From: Bacillaceae bacterium JMAK1
GTDB taxonomy: Bacteria > Bacillota > Bacilli > Bacillales > Marinococcaceae
DNA length: 64,000 bases
Direction of reading: 5' to 3'
NCBI GenBank assembly: GCA_012970285.1
Contig: JIBW01000007.1
Location: 124,001 to 188,000 of the forward strand
This document shows, in pieces, positions 53,268-62,475 of the stretch. The notes beneath the pieces are model-generated. The model was given only the letters and a program-made list of their open reading frames with translations, searched no databases and was not told the origin of the DNA. The position numbers and the translations under genes were made by a program. How positions within the stretch are numbered: position 1 is the first letter of the stretch; each line of letters starts with the position of its first letter.

Positions 53268-54753
53268 CCTCATTCTCCTCTGTCTCGATCTTTTGAGTGA
53301 TGGGCAATGTAAAAGTAATTGTTGTTCCTTCGTTTATGACACTGTGAACATCAACGCTTCCACCGTGTGCATCAATGATTTGTTTTACAATAGCTAAGCC
53401 AATACCACTTCCAACACGTTCTGAACTTCTAGACGCTTCAGTGCGATAAAAACGATCGAACAAATAGGGTACGTCATGTTTCTCGACCCCAGAGCCATTA
53501 TCAGTAATTGCAATCGTTACATACGACCCTTCTAACTTGGCAGACAGTCGAATCGTTTTCACGGCTTTATTCATGAACTTCACACTATTGGAGGTGATAT
53601 TCGCGAATACTTTATACAGTTGTCCGCGATCCGCAACGACCATCATTGTCGAATCAATTGCCAGTTCCGTTGAAAACACAATGTCATCATGCTCTAACTC
53701 AAACGTTTCCTTTATATCATGTATATAACGATAAAGGTTAACGTTCTCAAACTGAAAAGGAATGCTGTTCATGTCTAATTTGGAATACAAAAACAATTCA
53801 TCGATTAATTTGTCCATTTCTGATGATTTAGAATGAATGATGTGCATATAGTCCTCTAATTTGTTCTGATCTTGTGCAACACCATCTAGTATGCCTTGTA
53901 CGTGTCCTTGAATCGATGTGATTGGTGTTTTTAGATCATGAGAAATGTTATTAATGAGCGCTTTTCGATTGGCTTCATAGCTTTCCTGAATCGCTTTAGA
54001 CTGTTGCAATTGAAGTCTCATGTCCTCAAATGCAGATGAGAGTTCGCCAACTTCATCTTGACGTGTTATCGCGGCTTGCTGACTCAAATCCCCATGGGCA
54101 ATCGCTTGAGCAGAAGTATTGAGTTTTTTCAAAGGTAGAATAATATGCTTTGAAAATACGTAAGTAATGACGGCATTTGTAAGTAAATAAACAAAGATAA
54201 AACCAGCGATAACTAGGGGCACAACTGTCGTTAAAAAGGCGTCTACAGGTGAGATATCCAGTGTTACAAAAAGTGAACCGTGACGATCATCATCAAAATA
54301 AAAATCAGAACTAAGGTAAACCCAAGAATGATCACCGTTACGCAAATATCCTTGGTCATTCAGTAGACCATCACGAGTAGGTAATTGATGGGCTGGAAGT
54401 TGAGGTGAAAAGGGTTGATCTTCGTTATACGTCGTATGAATGATTTGATCATCTCTTCGTATAACAATGTCAATTTGACGATGATGTAGTAGCTCTTCAT
54501 ATTCAGTAATTACTGTTTCATTTAATAAAGCATCAGGATTTGTAGAGGCAATCTGCTGTAGGGAGGATACAGCGGCTAGCTCATCGTAGAAGAAATCTTC
54601 TACAGCACTGTTATCGATGCTGTAGAAGTGTTTCATATCATCAATGTTTGTGAGGAATAATTGAAATAGAAGATGAAGAAAGAGTATGAATAATCCGATT
54701 GGAACAATCGTCATGAGTACGTAGGATAAGAGTAGTTTTATTCGTATGGACAT
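53245..54753 (-). CDS. Sensor histidine kinase with HAMP domain
   Basis: A 502-residue kinase: membrane helix at about 8-33, extracellular sensor at about 34-172, second helix at about 176-200, HAMP at about 200-255, phospho-acceptor His272 in SHDLKTPITS and an ATPase domain with DNGSGV and GSGIGLAIV. The ATG at 54753 follows AAGGGAGAG. Its start lies 60 bases after the MMPL stop. The stimulus is unknown. Confidence 0.92.
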   Translation of the reverse strand: MSIRIKLLLSYVLMTIVPIGLFILFLHLLFQLFLTNIDDMKHFYSIDNSAVEDFFYDELAAVSSLQQIASTNPDALLNETVITEYEELLHHRQIDIVIRRDDQIIHTTYNEDQPFSPQLPAHQLPTRDGLLNDQGYLRNGDHSWVYLSSDFYFDDDRHGSLFVTLDISPVDAFLTTVVPLVIAGFIFVYLLTNAVITYVFSKHIILPLKKLNTSAQAIAHGDLSQQAAITRQDEVGELSSAFEDMRLQLQQSKAIQESYEANRKALINNISHDLKTPITSIQGHVQGILDGVAQDQNKLEDYMHIIHSKSSEMDKLIDELFLYSKLDMNSIPFQFENVNLYRYIHDIKETFELEHDDIVFSTELAIDSTMMVVADRGQLYKVFANITSNSVKFMNKAVKTIRLSAKLEGSYVTIAITDNGSGVEKHDVPYLFDRFYRTEASRSSERVGSGIGLAIVKQIIDAHGGSVDVHSVINEGTTITFTLPITQKIETEENEDETNSNY

Positions 54754-54813
54754 GTCGTGCTCTCCCTTCACTCTGCTTACTTCTCCATTGTAGTTGAAAT
54801 GGAGTGGAATCAT

Positions 54814-57063
54814 TTATCTTTTTTTAGTAAAAGGAAACCACCAATTCCAATTTCCAAGTAGCTTCATCGTAGCAGGTACTAAGAACAAACGAACGATCGT
54901 TGCATCAAGTGCAATGGCAAGTGCCATCCCAAGCCCTAACTGTTGCATCGGCAATACGCCTGCAAAAGCAAATGAACCAAAAACAACGACCATAATAAGC
55001 GCTGCTCCAGAAATCATTGGAGCGGTTTTTTCTAAGCCAATCGCAACACTTTCTTCGTTAGACATACCTTTTTGATATTCTTCTTGTACTCGACTTAACA
55101 AGAACACTTCGTAATCTGTACTCAGGCTAAACAAAAGACCGAGCAATAAAATCGGTATAAAGCTCTGAATAAATCCAAATTCGCCAAATCCGAAAATCGT
55201 TGAACCGACCCCCCATTGGAAAACAACAACGAGTATTCCATACGTTGCTCCTAATGAAAGGACGTTTAAAACAATGGCTTTTAAAGGTAATAATAAGCTT
55301 CTAAACGTAACGACTAAAACGAGAAATAAAAGCAGTAAGGTGAACGCTAAAACCATCGGTAAACTTTCATTTAATGATTGGCTCGTATCCATTCCTTCTG
55401 CGGTTTCACCACCTACATAAACCTCATAGTCTTCACTCGTTGCTAGGCGATCTCGAATGTCTTGCACGATGGCACGATTCGTGTCGCTAGAAGAGTGATC
55501 GGTTGTAATAACATCAAACACGGCAATTTGATCGTTCTTGCTTACGTGTCGGTTAATCAACATCCAGTCATCTTCATGTAACGCTTGTTGATGCTCAGTT
55601 AACAGTGAATGAATCTCAGATGCTTCTAAGTTAGGGAAGAATGAAAGAAGAGAACTAACTTCTTCAACGTTAGGAATCATTTCTAGTTCATCGTGGAACA
55701 TGGAAAGCTTCTCTAATGTTTGTGTATCGGTGAACGTTTTATTTTTCATTGCAACTACGACTTGTATTGGGGAAGCAAACCCTACACCAAAGCCTTCTTC
55801 TAGATGAGCTAATCCATGACGAACTTGTGTCTGTTCAGGGAGCATACGGGAGTCAGGCGTTGACACTTCTAATTCAAGTGCGGGTACGGCCATAGCAAGA
55901 AGCAACATAATTGAAGCAACGAGATAAACGACGGGGCGCTTCATTACGCGATGCGCAAGTCGATACCATTTACCTTTACCTGTGGATACGTCTCGAATCG
56001 ACAAAAAGGGAATTTTCCAAGCGTTAATTCGCGTACCGATTAATGCCAAACAAGCAGGTAATAACGTAAGACTTGTCACCATGAGGAAGAAGACGACAAC
56101 GATTACGCCTAAAGCAATTGAACGAACAGCAGCAATATCAACGAGTAGAATTGCAGACATTGCACCAATAATAGTGAATGCAGAGAACAGTATGGCGTGG
56201 CCTGCTGTACCCATTGTTTGTGCGACAGCTTCGGCGACTTGATTAGACGATTGTTCTAACTGTTCTCGGAATCGTTTAATGAAAATGAGGGCAAAGTCAA
56301 TGCCTACACCGATGCCTAACATGAGGGCTGCATCAAGAACAAAAATCGATAACTCCATCCATTGAGAGAACCAATAAAGCACGCCAAGAGATGCGACAAT
56401 TGAAAAGCTCGATAATACTAACGGCATTAGTGAAGAAACGACGGAACGAAAGACAACCAATAAGACAATCAGAATGATAGGCAATGCGTATAAATGAGCA
56501 TTCTCTAACCCTTGTTGGCTTAGCTCATTCATCTCTGCCCAAAATGCTGGTGCCCCTAAAATTGTAGCTTCAAAACCATCCATTTGAATAGAGTTTGATA
56601 AGCGTTCTTGAATATCTGCTAATACGTTTTGCGCGAAGCCTTCATCAATGTTCAGTTCAATAAAGGCGATACTTGTATGACCATCGTCAGAAACGAATTG
56701 ATCTTGTAGATGCTCTGGAGCATCGTTCCACGTATACACACTGTCAATCTCAGCTTCGTGCTGCAATGATGTTGAGGCTTGCTCAATCGCCTTTGTGTAC
56801 ACGGCCGAACCTACTTGCTCTGTTTCATGATTCATAACGAGTGTTAGCGAGGTTTCATCCCTTGAATCGAACTCTTCAGATAGTCGTTCTGACGCTTTAT
56901 TAGAATCAGAACCTGGAACGCCCCACCCACCTCCAGTAAGATGCTCACCAATTTGTGAACCGTAATAACCTCCAAATGTAAGAAGAATTAGCCAGAAACC
57001 AATTACTCCCCATTTATACGTAACCAACCAATTCCCTAATTTCTTAAGCGCTCTTTCTGCCAT
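54814..57063 (-). CDS. MMPL-family RND transporter (YdfJ-like)
   Basis: A 749-residue export protein with two repeats, each one helix plus a large outer loop plus a five-helix bundle. Conserved MMPL segments are GIGVGIDFALIFIKRFREQL in the first half and LGLLFSLSTDYEVFLLSRVQEEY in the second, with transmembrane Asp residues for proton coupling. It probably exports lipids or hydrophobic antibiotics. GGAGGAC precedes the ATG. It heads an operon with a two-component system, similar in concept to B. subtilis ydfHIJ but with an OmpR-type regulator. Confidence 0.9.
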   Translation of the reverse strand: MAERALKKLGNWLVTYKWGVIGFWLILLTFGGYYGSQIGEHLTGGGWGVPGSDSNKASERLSEEFDSRDETSLTLVMNHETEQVGSAVYTKAIEQASTSLQHEAEIDSVYTWNDAPEHLQDQFVSDDGHTSIAFIELNIDEGFAQNVLADIQERLSNSIQMDGFEATILGAPAFWAEMNELSQQGLENAHLYALPIILIVLLVVFRSVVSSLMPLVLSSFSIVASLGVLYWFSQWMELSIFVLDAALMLGIGVGIDFALIFIKRFREQLEQSSNQVAEAVAQTMGTAGHAILFSAFTIIGAMSAILLVDIAAVRSIALGVIVVVFFLMVTSLTLLPACLALIGTRINAWKIPFLSIRDVSTGKGKWYRLAHRVMKRPVVYLVASIMLLLAMAVPALELEVSTPDSRMLPEQTQVRHGLAHLEEGFGVGFASPIQVVVAMKNKTFTDTQTLEKLSMFHDELEMIPNVEEVSSLLSFFPNLEASEIHSLLTEHQQALHEDDWMLINRHVSKNDQIAVFDVITTDHSSSDTNRAIVQDIRDRLATSEDYEVYVGGETAEGMDTSQSLNESLPMVLAFTLLLLFLVLVVTFRSLLLPLKAIVLNVLSLGATYGILVVVFQWGVGSTIFGFGEFGFIQSFIPILLLGLLFSLSTDYEVFLLSRVQEEYQKGMSNEESVAIGLEKTAPMISGAALIMVVVFGSFAFAGVLPMQQLGLGMALAIALDATIVRLFLVPATMKLLGNWNWWFPFTKKR

Positions 57064-57257
57064 ACAATGTCCTCCTTTAGATCGACGGTTTCTTCGTTCA
57101 GTTTAGTCGGCACTTCTAATCATTTACTAACCGAACTCTTAACTTTTTATTAACTTTTAGTAGGAGGCTGACTGAAAACAAGGAGCGATCTACAAATCAG
57201 TGTTTCGTCCAAACCGAACCGGACGAATAATCATACTGTACAAGGGGAGGGAGTCAA

Positions 57258-58178
57258 GTGAAGCTATTGTTTATCGTGCAGGATACGTCTTCATATGTTG
57301 ATCGCAACTATCATTATTTAGAAGAAGCCTTGCGTCTTCACTGTGACCAATTTGCGACCCACAGAACATCTGGTCATATGACACACATCTTAAACGGATT
57401 ATCGTTTCGACCAGATTTCATTCTAGTCGTTAACGATCTTGGTGGATCATTTTCTCCGAGAGTACGTGGGCTTCGGCAATGTAAAATTCCTACCGGTCTA
57501 ATCGTGAACGATGTTCATCGCCACACGAAACTTCGTGAGAACCACTTGCAAAACGAACAGTATACAGCAATCTTTTCAGTCGTCCACGATGCATTTCAAA
57601 AGCAATATCCTCGTTATGCCGATACGTTTCATTGGTTGCCACACTTTGTGAATACGAGCTTGTTTCACCCTGGGGAAAAGAAGCGATGTGAGCTCTTATT
57701 AACAGGTGCAGTAAACGAAACGTATCCATTTCGCCTAGCGGTAAAACGTCAGCTTGAACATGATCGGCGTTTTCACTACATTCCTCATCCTGGCTATCAA
57801 TCTACGAATGATGACGTGGCAGGTGCAGGATATGCAAAGTGGTTACGTGAAGCGAAGATTAGTTTTGCGTGTCCATCGATCTATGAGTACCCAGTTAAGA
57901 AATATTACGAGATTCTCGCGAGTGAGACACTACTCCTTGCACCAGCGTGTGATGAGTTGCTGCGACTCGGATTTATACCTGGGAAGCATTTTGTGGAGGC
58001 AAATCATGAAACGGTTGCTGAGCAAGCGTATTTGTGGTTAGAAGATGAACAAAAGCGAAAAGAAGTGGCACGAGCGGGTTCTCAATTTGTGCACGAACAA
58101 CATTCATTAAAAAAGAGAGTGAACCAATTGCTAACTATTATTAAAAAGGAAGTGAATGAGTATGCCAAAGGTCGGTAA
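57258..58178 (+). CDS. CgeB-like glycosyltransferase
   Basis: A 306-residue protein with a GT-B fold. The C-terminal Glyco_trans_1_2-type region reads KYYEILASETLLLAPACDELLRLGFIPGKHFVE, the nucleotide-sugar binding end seen in CgeB/YkvP proteins. The GTG start has GGGGAGGGAG upstream. Its 3' end overlaps the acetyltransferase start by 23 bases. It opens the surface-polysaccharide cluster; donor and acceptor are unknown. Confidence 0.78.
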   Translation: MKLLFIVQDTSSYVDRNYHYLEEALRLHCDQFATHRTSGHMTHILNGLSFRPDFILVVNDLGGSFSPRVRGLRQCKIPTGLIVNDVHRHTKLRENHLQNEQYTAIFSVVHDAFQKQYPRYADTFHWLPHFVNTSLFHPGEKKRCELLLTGAVNETYPFRLAVKRQLEHDRRFHYIPHPGYQSTNDDVAGAGYAKWLREAKISFACPSIYEYPVKKYYEILASETLLLAPACDELLRLGFIPGKHFVEANHETVAEQAYLWLEDEQKRKEVARAGSQFVHEQHSLKKRVNQLLTIIKKEVNEYAKGR

Positions 58179-58821
58179 AAACGTCGTTATTCATGATGGA
58201 GCAACCATCGGAGAAAATGTCTCAATTGGTGACAATACGGTCATTTATAGCGATGTGATCCTTGAGGACAACGTTACCATTGGTCCGAACAATGTTATAG
58301 GAATTGTGGCTGGTGGAAATGATCGCATGCGTAAAGACGATCAAAGCATGACCCCTCTTGTTATTAAGTCTGGAACAAAGACAGGCAGTCTCGTTGCTCT
58401 CTATGCAGGGACCGTCATCGGTCAAAGCTGTTTTTTTGGAGATTTGAGTAGCGTACGGGAAAATGTCACGATTGGGGATCGAACGGTGATCGGGAGGTCA
58501 GCGATTGTTGAACTCAATACAACCATTGGCTCTCGTTGCACCGTACAAACAGGTGCTTACGTAACTGGAGATTCAATTGTTGAGGATGACGTGTTTATTG
58601 GTCCTTGTGTCTCAATGTCGAACGATAAGTACATGGGAGCAAAACCATTTGAAATGAAAGGTCCTCACATTAAGCGAGGAGCAAAAATTGGAAACAACGC
58701 AACACTTTTACCTGGAGTTGTCATAGGGGTGGAAACGATTGTTGGTGCGGGTGCGGTTGTAACGAAAAACACGAGTGATCATGTAACCGTTGCAGGCGTT
58801 CCAGCGAAAGAGTTGTCATAA
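58156..58821 (+). CDS. Left-handed beta-helix acetyltransferase (WbpD-like)
   Basis: A 221-residue hexapeptide-repeat acyltransferase: repeats such as IGENVSIGDNTVIYSDVI throughout, a GPCVSMSND loop as in WbpD/WlbB-type sugar N-acetyltransferases and a closing GAGAVVTKN, then VAGVPAKEL. Together with the DegT aminotransferase it suggests N-acetylation of a 3-amino sugar. ATG 58156 or 58162 could be the start. It overlaps the glycosyltransferase gene before it. Confidence 0.85.
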   Translation: MSMPKVGKNVVIHDGATIGENVSIGDNTVIYSDVILEDNVTIGPNNVIGIVAGGNDRMRKDDQSMTPLVIKSGTKTGSLVALYAGTVIGQSCFFGDLSSVRENVTIGDRTVIGRSAIVELNTTIGSRCTVQTGAYVTGDSIVEDDVFIGPCVSMSNDKYMGAKPFEMKGPHIKRGAKIGNNATLLPGVVIGVETIVGAGAVVTKNTSDHVTVAGVPAKELS

Positions 58822-58825
58822 GAAT

Positions 58826-58861
58826 AGGACGCTAAAAGCGAGGGAGCTCTCGCTTTAGCGT
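58826..58861. terminator. Bidirectional terminator hairpin
   Basis: A long stem, GACGCTAAAAGCGAGGGAG against the matching arm ending TAGCGTC, between the convergent acetyltransferase and epimerase genes. The epimerase stop codon lies inside the left arm. Confidence 0.75.
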
Positions 58862-59884
58862 CTCAACAATAATGGTTGCTGCATCACCCTCACCGAAAAG
58901 TGGGGGGTGTTTTCTTGGTCGTTTTCGTTCTTTCACCAGATGTGGGAGTGACGGAAGGTCCTTTTCTTTAACGAGCGTATTCCAATGAGTTGCAACGGTT
59001 TCATGCCACTCTGTTTCTTCTCGTAATGTAAAGCACGGAACAGAAAGTACATAAGCTTCTTTTTGAATACCGCCAGAGTCAGTTAGGATTGCTTGGCTAT
59101 GGCTCATTAGAGTTAGCATATCAAAGTAAGGCAATGGCGGTAAAAACCGAAGTCGTTCATACGTGCCATGTTTCAGTTGTTCTATTGCCTTTTTCGTTCT
59201 TGGATGTAGCGGAAGATAGACGGGGGAGTCTAGCGCTTGCAAGTGATCTAGGTAGGAATGAAGTCGTTTTGGATCATCAATGAGTTCTGCGCGATGTAAC
59301 GTTGCTACATAGTAAGGTTTTTCCCGTAACTGGTGTTCTTCGAGAATTGTAGATTCTTTTAGAGCGGCTGTCTTGTAATGCTGACATGCATCAACCATCA
59401 AATCACCACTCAAGATAATTGAACCGTTTACGTTTTCTTTTTTTAATTGGATTGCTGATCGCTCGGTCGGGCAAAAGCACCACGATGCGAGGTGGTCGCT
59501 GACGACGCGGTTGTATTCTTCAGGCATACGACGATTGAAGCTACGTAATCCTGCTTCGATGTGAGCAAGTGGAAGTTGTAATTTGGATGCGGCTAGACTA
59601 CCAGCAAGCGTGCTGACTGTATCACCATAAACGATCACGATATCAGGTTTTATTTGTGAAAAGGTCTTTTCTAACCCAACGATCATAGAACCTAAGTCAT
59701 TCTCACGATGATGCAGTTGAACGTCTGGTTTCTTTAATTGAAGTTGCGCAAAAAAAACATCTGACATGGCTGCATCATAATGTTGACCCGTATGAATGAG
59801 CGTTTCACGATGTTGAAGTTGTTTTGATAGCATTGCCGCTTTCATAAATTGAGGTCTCGCGCCAACAACCGTTGCAATTTTCAT
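58832..59884 (-). CDS. wecB: UDP-GlcNAc 2-epimerase, non-hydrolysing
   Basis: A 350-residue epimerase converting UDP-GlcNAc to UDP-ManNAc (or a diacetamido analogue, as WbpI). GARPQFMKAAMLS at the start, HIEAGLRSFNRRMPEE and TDSGGIQKEA are the family motifs. GGGAGGGG precedes the ATG. It is the only minus-strand gene among plus-strand cluster members and is divergent from the next glycosyltransferase with 57 bases between starts. Confidence 0.9.
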   Translation of the reverse strand: MKIATVVGARPQFMKAAMLSKQLQHRETLIHTGQHYDAAMSDVFFAQLQLKKPDVQLHHRENDLGSMIVGLEKTFSQIKPDIVIVYGDTVSTLAGSLAASKLQLPLAHIEAGLRSFNRRMPEEYNRVVSDHLASWCFCPTERSAIQLKKENVNGSIILSGDLMVDACQHYKTAALKESTILEEHQLREKPYYVATLHRAELIDDPKRLHSYLDHLQALDSPVYLPLHPRTKKAIEQLKHGTYERLRFLPPLPYFDMLTLMSHSQAILTDSGGIQKEAYVLSVPCFTLREETEWHETVATHWNTLVKEKDLPSLPHLVKERKRPRKHPPLFGEGDAATIIVETLKRELPRF

Positions 59885-59941
59885 ATGTCCCCTCCCAGTT
59901 GCGTTCGCATACTACTATTCATATGGAGGAGGTGGAATCCT

Positions 59942-61096
59942 ATGAAAAAGAGAAGCGTCTGTATGCTCATTAGTGAACATCCGTATGAAGATGCACGTAT
60001 TTTTGAACGGGAAGCGAAAAGCCTTGTGAATGCAGGATACAACGTCACAATGCTCGTACCACATTTCAAAGGAAAGTTACTCGGAGTCGATGGAAATTTT
60101 CTAAAGAAAAAGGTCGAACCGTTTTGCGAAGCAGGAGTGACTATGATTCCTTATGAAGCAACAAGCCTTCAATCGCGGTTCACTTATGATCAAACGAAAG
60201 AACATACCAGTACGCTTGCCATTCGTGGGATGGAAATTGACGCAGACGTCTACCATGCTCATGAACTTTCATCGCTCGTTGCAGCTGTTCAAATAAAGCG
60301 TAAAAAGCCACATATAAAGGTGATCTTTGATAGTCACGAATTGGTCATTGATGCTCGTTCCAAAACGTCTAATCGTCGGCAACGACAGTATGAAAACGTC
60401 TTTCGTGAATTGTTAAAAGACGTTGACGCGCTCATCACTGTATCACCATCCATTGCAAAAGACTGTTACGACCATGGTTACAAAGGTCCATCTAAGTTAA
60501 TCTACAATGCGCCTCGCCTGAGTTCACCTCCAAATCTGAAACAATCAATTCGTACGATCGGTTATGTTGGAACGGTAACGAAAGAAAAAGGGAATTGGCA
60601 CAAGTTGCTTGAGCTTGCATCACTAAGCGACTTTCATTTTAAAGTGATCGGTGGTGCAACGAGATTTACGGAACCATTAGACATTCCTAAAAAGTTACAA
60701 AATCGAATTCACATACGCGGATGGGTTCCATATGCCAACATCGCAGCCGAATTAAAAGACGTCGATGTTGGCTGGATCGATATGGACCTATCGACCGCAT
60801 TAAATCGGGACTATGCATTGCCGAATAAGTTTTTTAGCTACTTGGATGCAGGTGTTCCTGTACTCGTAAATCGATGTAAAGATATGCGGAACTTTATTGA
60901 GCATCACACGTGCGGGGCGAGTGTGCCAAAGTCGGTTGCGAGTGCACAAGATTATTTGAAGCAACTTTCTTTAATGGAGGGAGACCTCATGACATTCAGT
61001 CGGAATGCAAGGAACGTCATGGAGACCACTGCCTCATGGGAGAATATGGAGATTCGCTTAATCGAATTGTACGGTGCGTTATTTGAGCAATCGTAA
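59942..61096 (+). CDS. Glycosyltransferase, GT-B fold (group 4 type)
   Basis: A 384-residue glycosyltransferase: N-terminal LISEHPYEDARIFEREAKSL, a central YIGYVGTVTKEKGN-like segment (TIGYVGTVTKEKG), and C-terminal NKFFSYLDAGVPVLVN where the donor nucleotide usually binds. The ATG at 59942 has GGAGGAGGTGG upstream. It presumably adds a sugar made by the neighbouring UDP-sugar genes to a wall polymer. Confidence 0.85.
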   Translation: MKKRSVCMLISEHPYEDARIFEREAKSLVNAGYNVTMLVPHFKGKLLGVDGNFLKKKVEPFCEAGVTMIPYEATSLQSRFTYDQTKEHTSTLAIRGMEIDADVYHAHELSSLVAAVQIKRKKPHIKVIFDSHELVIDARSKTSNRRQRQYENVFRELLKDVDALITVSPSIAKDCYDHGYKGPSKLIYNAPRLSSPPNLKQSIRTIGYVGTVTKEKGNWHKLLELASLSDFHFKVIGGATRFTEPLDIPKKLQNRIHIRGWVPYANIAAELKDVDVGWIDMDLSTALNRDYALPNKFFSYLDAGVPVLVNRCKDMRNFIEHHTCGASVPKSVASAQDYLKQLSLMEGDLMTFSRNARNVMETTASWENMEIRLIELYGALFEQS

Positions 61097-61182
61097 CTGC
61101 CAGATTGTCCAAACGTTTTCCTTCGTACTCACATATTGTAATTCTAGAAATATATGTTAATTCTAGGATTGAAGGTGAAGAT

Positions 61183-62475
61183 ATGAACAAGCAAACTGTT
61201 GCGGTTATCGGTCTTGGAAAGATTGGACTTACATTAGCCGCGGTATACGCAACCAATAATTATAACGTCATTGGATGTGACGTGAACGAAGACGTCGTTC
61301 AAGCAGTGAATGCAGGCAAAAGCCACATTGATAATGAACCAGGCTTACCAGAGCTTGTAAAGAAGGCGCATGATAACCAAACGTTACGAGCAACAACGAA
61401 CACATCTGAAGCCGTTTCAAAGTCTTCTATTGTTGTGGTCATTGTCCCTGTGCTCATTGATTCTAGTAATGATGTGAGCTACACCTACATTGACAGTGCA
61501 ACAGAAGCAATCGGTAAAGGACTCCAAAAAGGAACAACGGTTATTTATGAGACGACACTGCCAACAGGAGATACACGTGAGCGTTTCGGTCGTAAGCTTG
61601 AGGAACTGTCACAACTGAAGATGGGAAGCGATTTCTATCTTGCGTATAGTCCAGAACGTGTGTATTCGAATACGATTATTCGTGACTTAAAGCTATACCC
61701 GAAGATCGTTGGGGGTGTTAATGAAGAGAGTTTAATTTACGCGAGTACGTTTTATCGTGCTGCCCTCCAATGTGAAGTACTTCCTGTGGAAAGCACAGAA
61801 ACTGCTGAGTTTGCCAAAGTTGCTGAATGTGTGTATCGCGATGTAAACATTGCACTTGCCAACGAATTGGCCGTCTATGCAGATGAATGTGGTGTAAATC
61901 TAAAAGAAGCAGCGAATGCGAGCAATACACAGCCATTCTCACACATTCACGCAGCTGGAATAGGGGTCGGGGGTCATTGCATACCGATCTATCCGTACTT
62001 TTTCATCTCACGTGGTTTGAAGGATGGAATCATTCAAGAGTCACGTAAAACGAATGACGACATGGCAAGTTATGCTCTTTCAAGAATTGAAAAACAAAAA
62101 GGTTCCTTAAAGGATTCACAAGTACTCATTTTAGGATTATCGTACCGAGAGAATGTCAAAGAAACGGAAAAATCTACAACGTGGCTCTTAATCAACCAAC
62201 TAGAATCGAAAGGTGCAAACGTATCCGTAAACGATCCGCACTACGATGCTCAAGAGTTCCTGAACTATGGTGTAAAGAACAATGATCTCTCATCAGAGGC
62301 AGTGAAAGACGTTGATGTGATCATCTTGCAAGCGAATCACCAAGAATACAAAACATTAGATTTCAATAAGTTCCAAAAGGATGCACTATTCTTTGATGGA
62401 AGAAATGCGTTTCATCGTGATGAGATTATTTCAGCTGGGCTCCGCTATGATGCGATCGGGGGTGCCAAATCGTGA
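61183..62475 (+). CDS. UDP-N-acetyl-hexosamine 6-dehydrogenase (WecC/WbpA type)
   Basis: A 430-residue NAD-dependent four-electron dehydrogenase making a UDP-uronic acid. The cofactor loop is GLGKIGLTLA, the catalytic Cys is in GIGVGGHCIPIYP, and NTQPFSHIHAAGIGVGGHC matches UDP-ManNAc/UDP-GlcNAc dehydrogenases. The ATG at 61183 follows GAAGGTGAAG. The next gene overlaps by GTGA. Whether the substrate is ManNAc or GlcNAc cannot be told. Confidence 0.88.
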   Translation: MNKQTVAVIGLGKIGLTLAAVYATNNYNVIGCDVNEDVVQAVNAGKSHIDNEPGLPELVKKAHDNQTLRATTNTSEAVSKSSIVVVIVPVLIDSSNDVSYTYIDSATEAIGKGLQKGTTVIYETTLPTGDTRERFGRKLEELSQLKMGSDFYLAYSPERVYSNTIIRDLKLYPKIVGGVNEESLIYASTFYRAALQCEVLPVESTETAEFAKVAECVYRDVNIALANELAVYADECGVNLKEAANASNTQPFSHIHAAGIGVGGHCIPIYPYFFISRGLKDGIIQESRKTNDDMASYALSRIEKQKGSLKDSQVLILGLSYRENVKETEKSTTWLLINQLESKGANVSVNDPHYDAQEFLNYGVKNNDLSSEAVKDVDVIILQANHQEYKTLDFNKFQKDALFFDGRNAFHRDEIISAGLRYDAIGGAKS

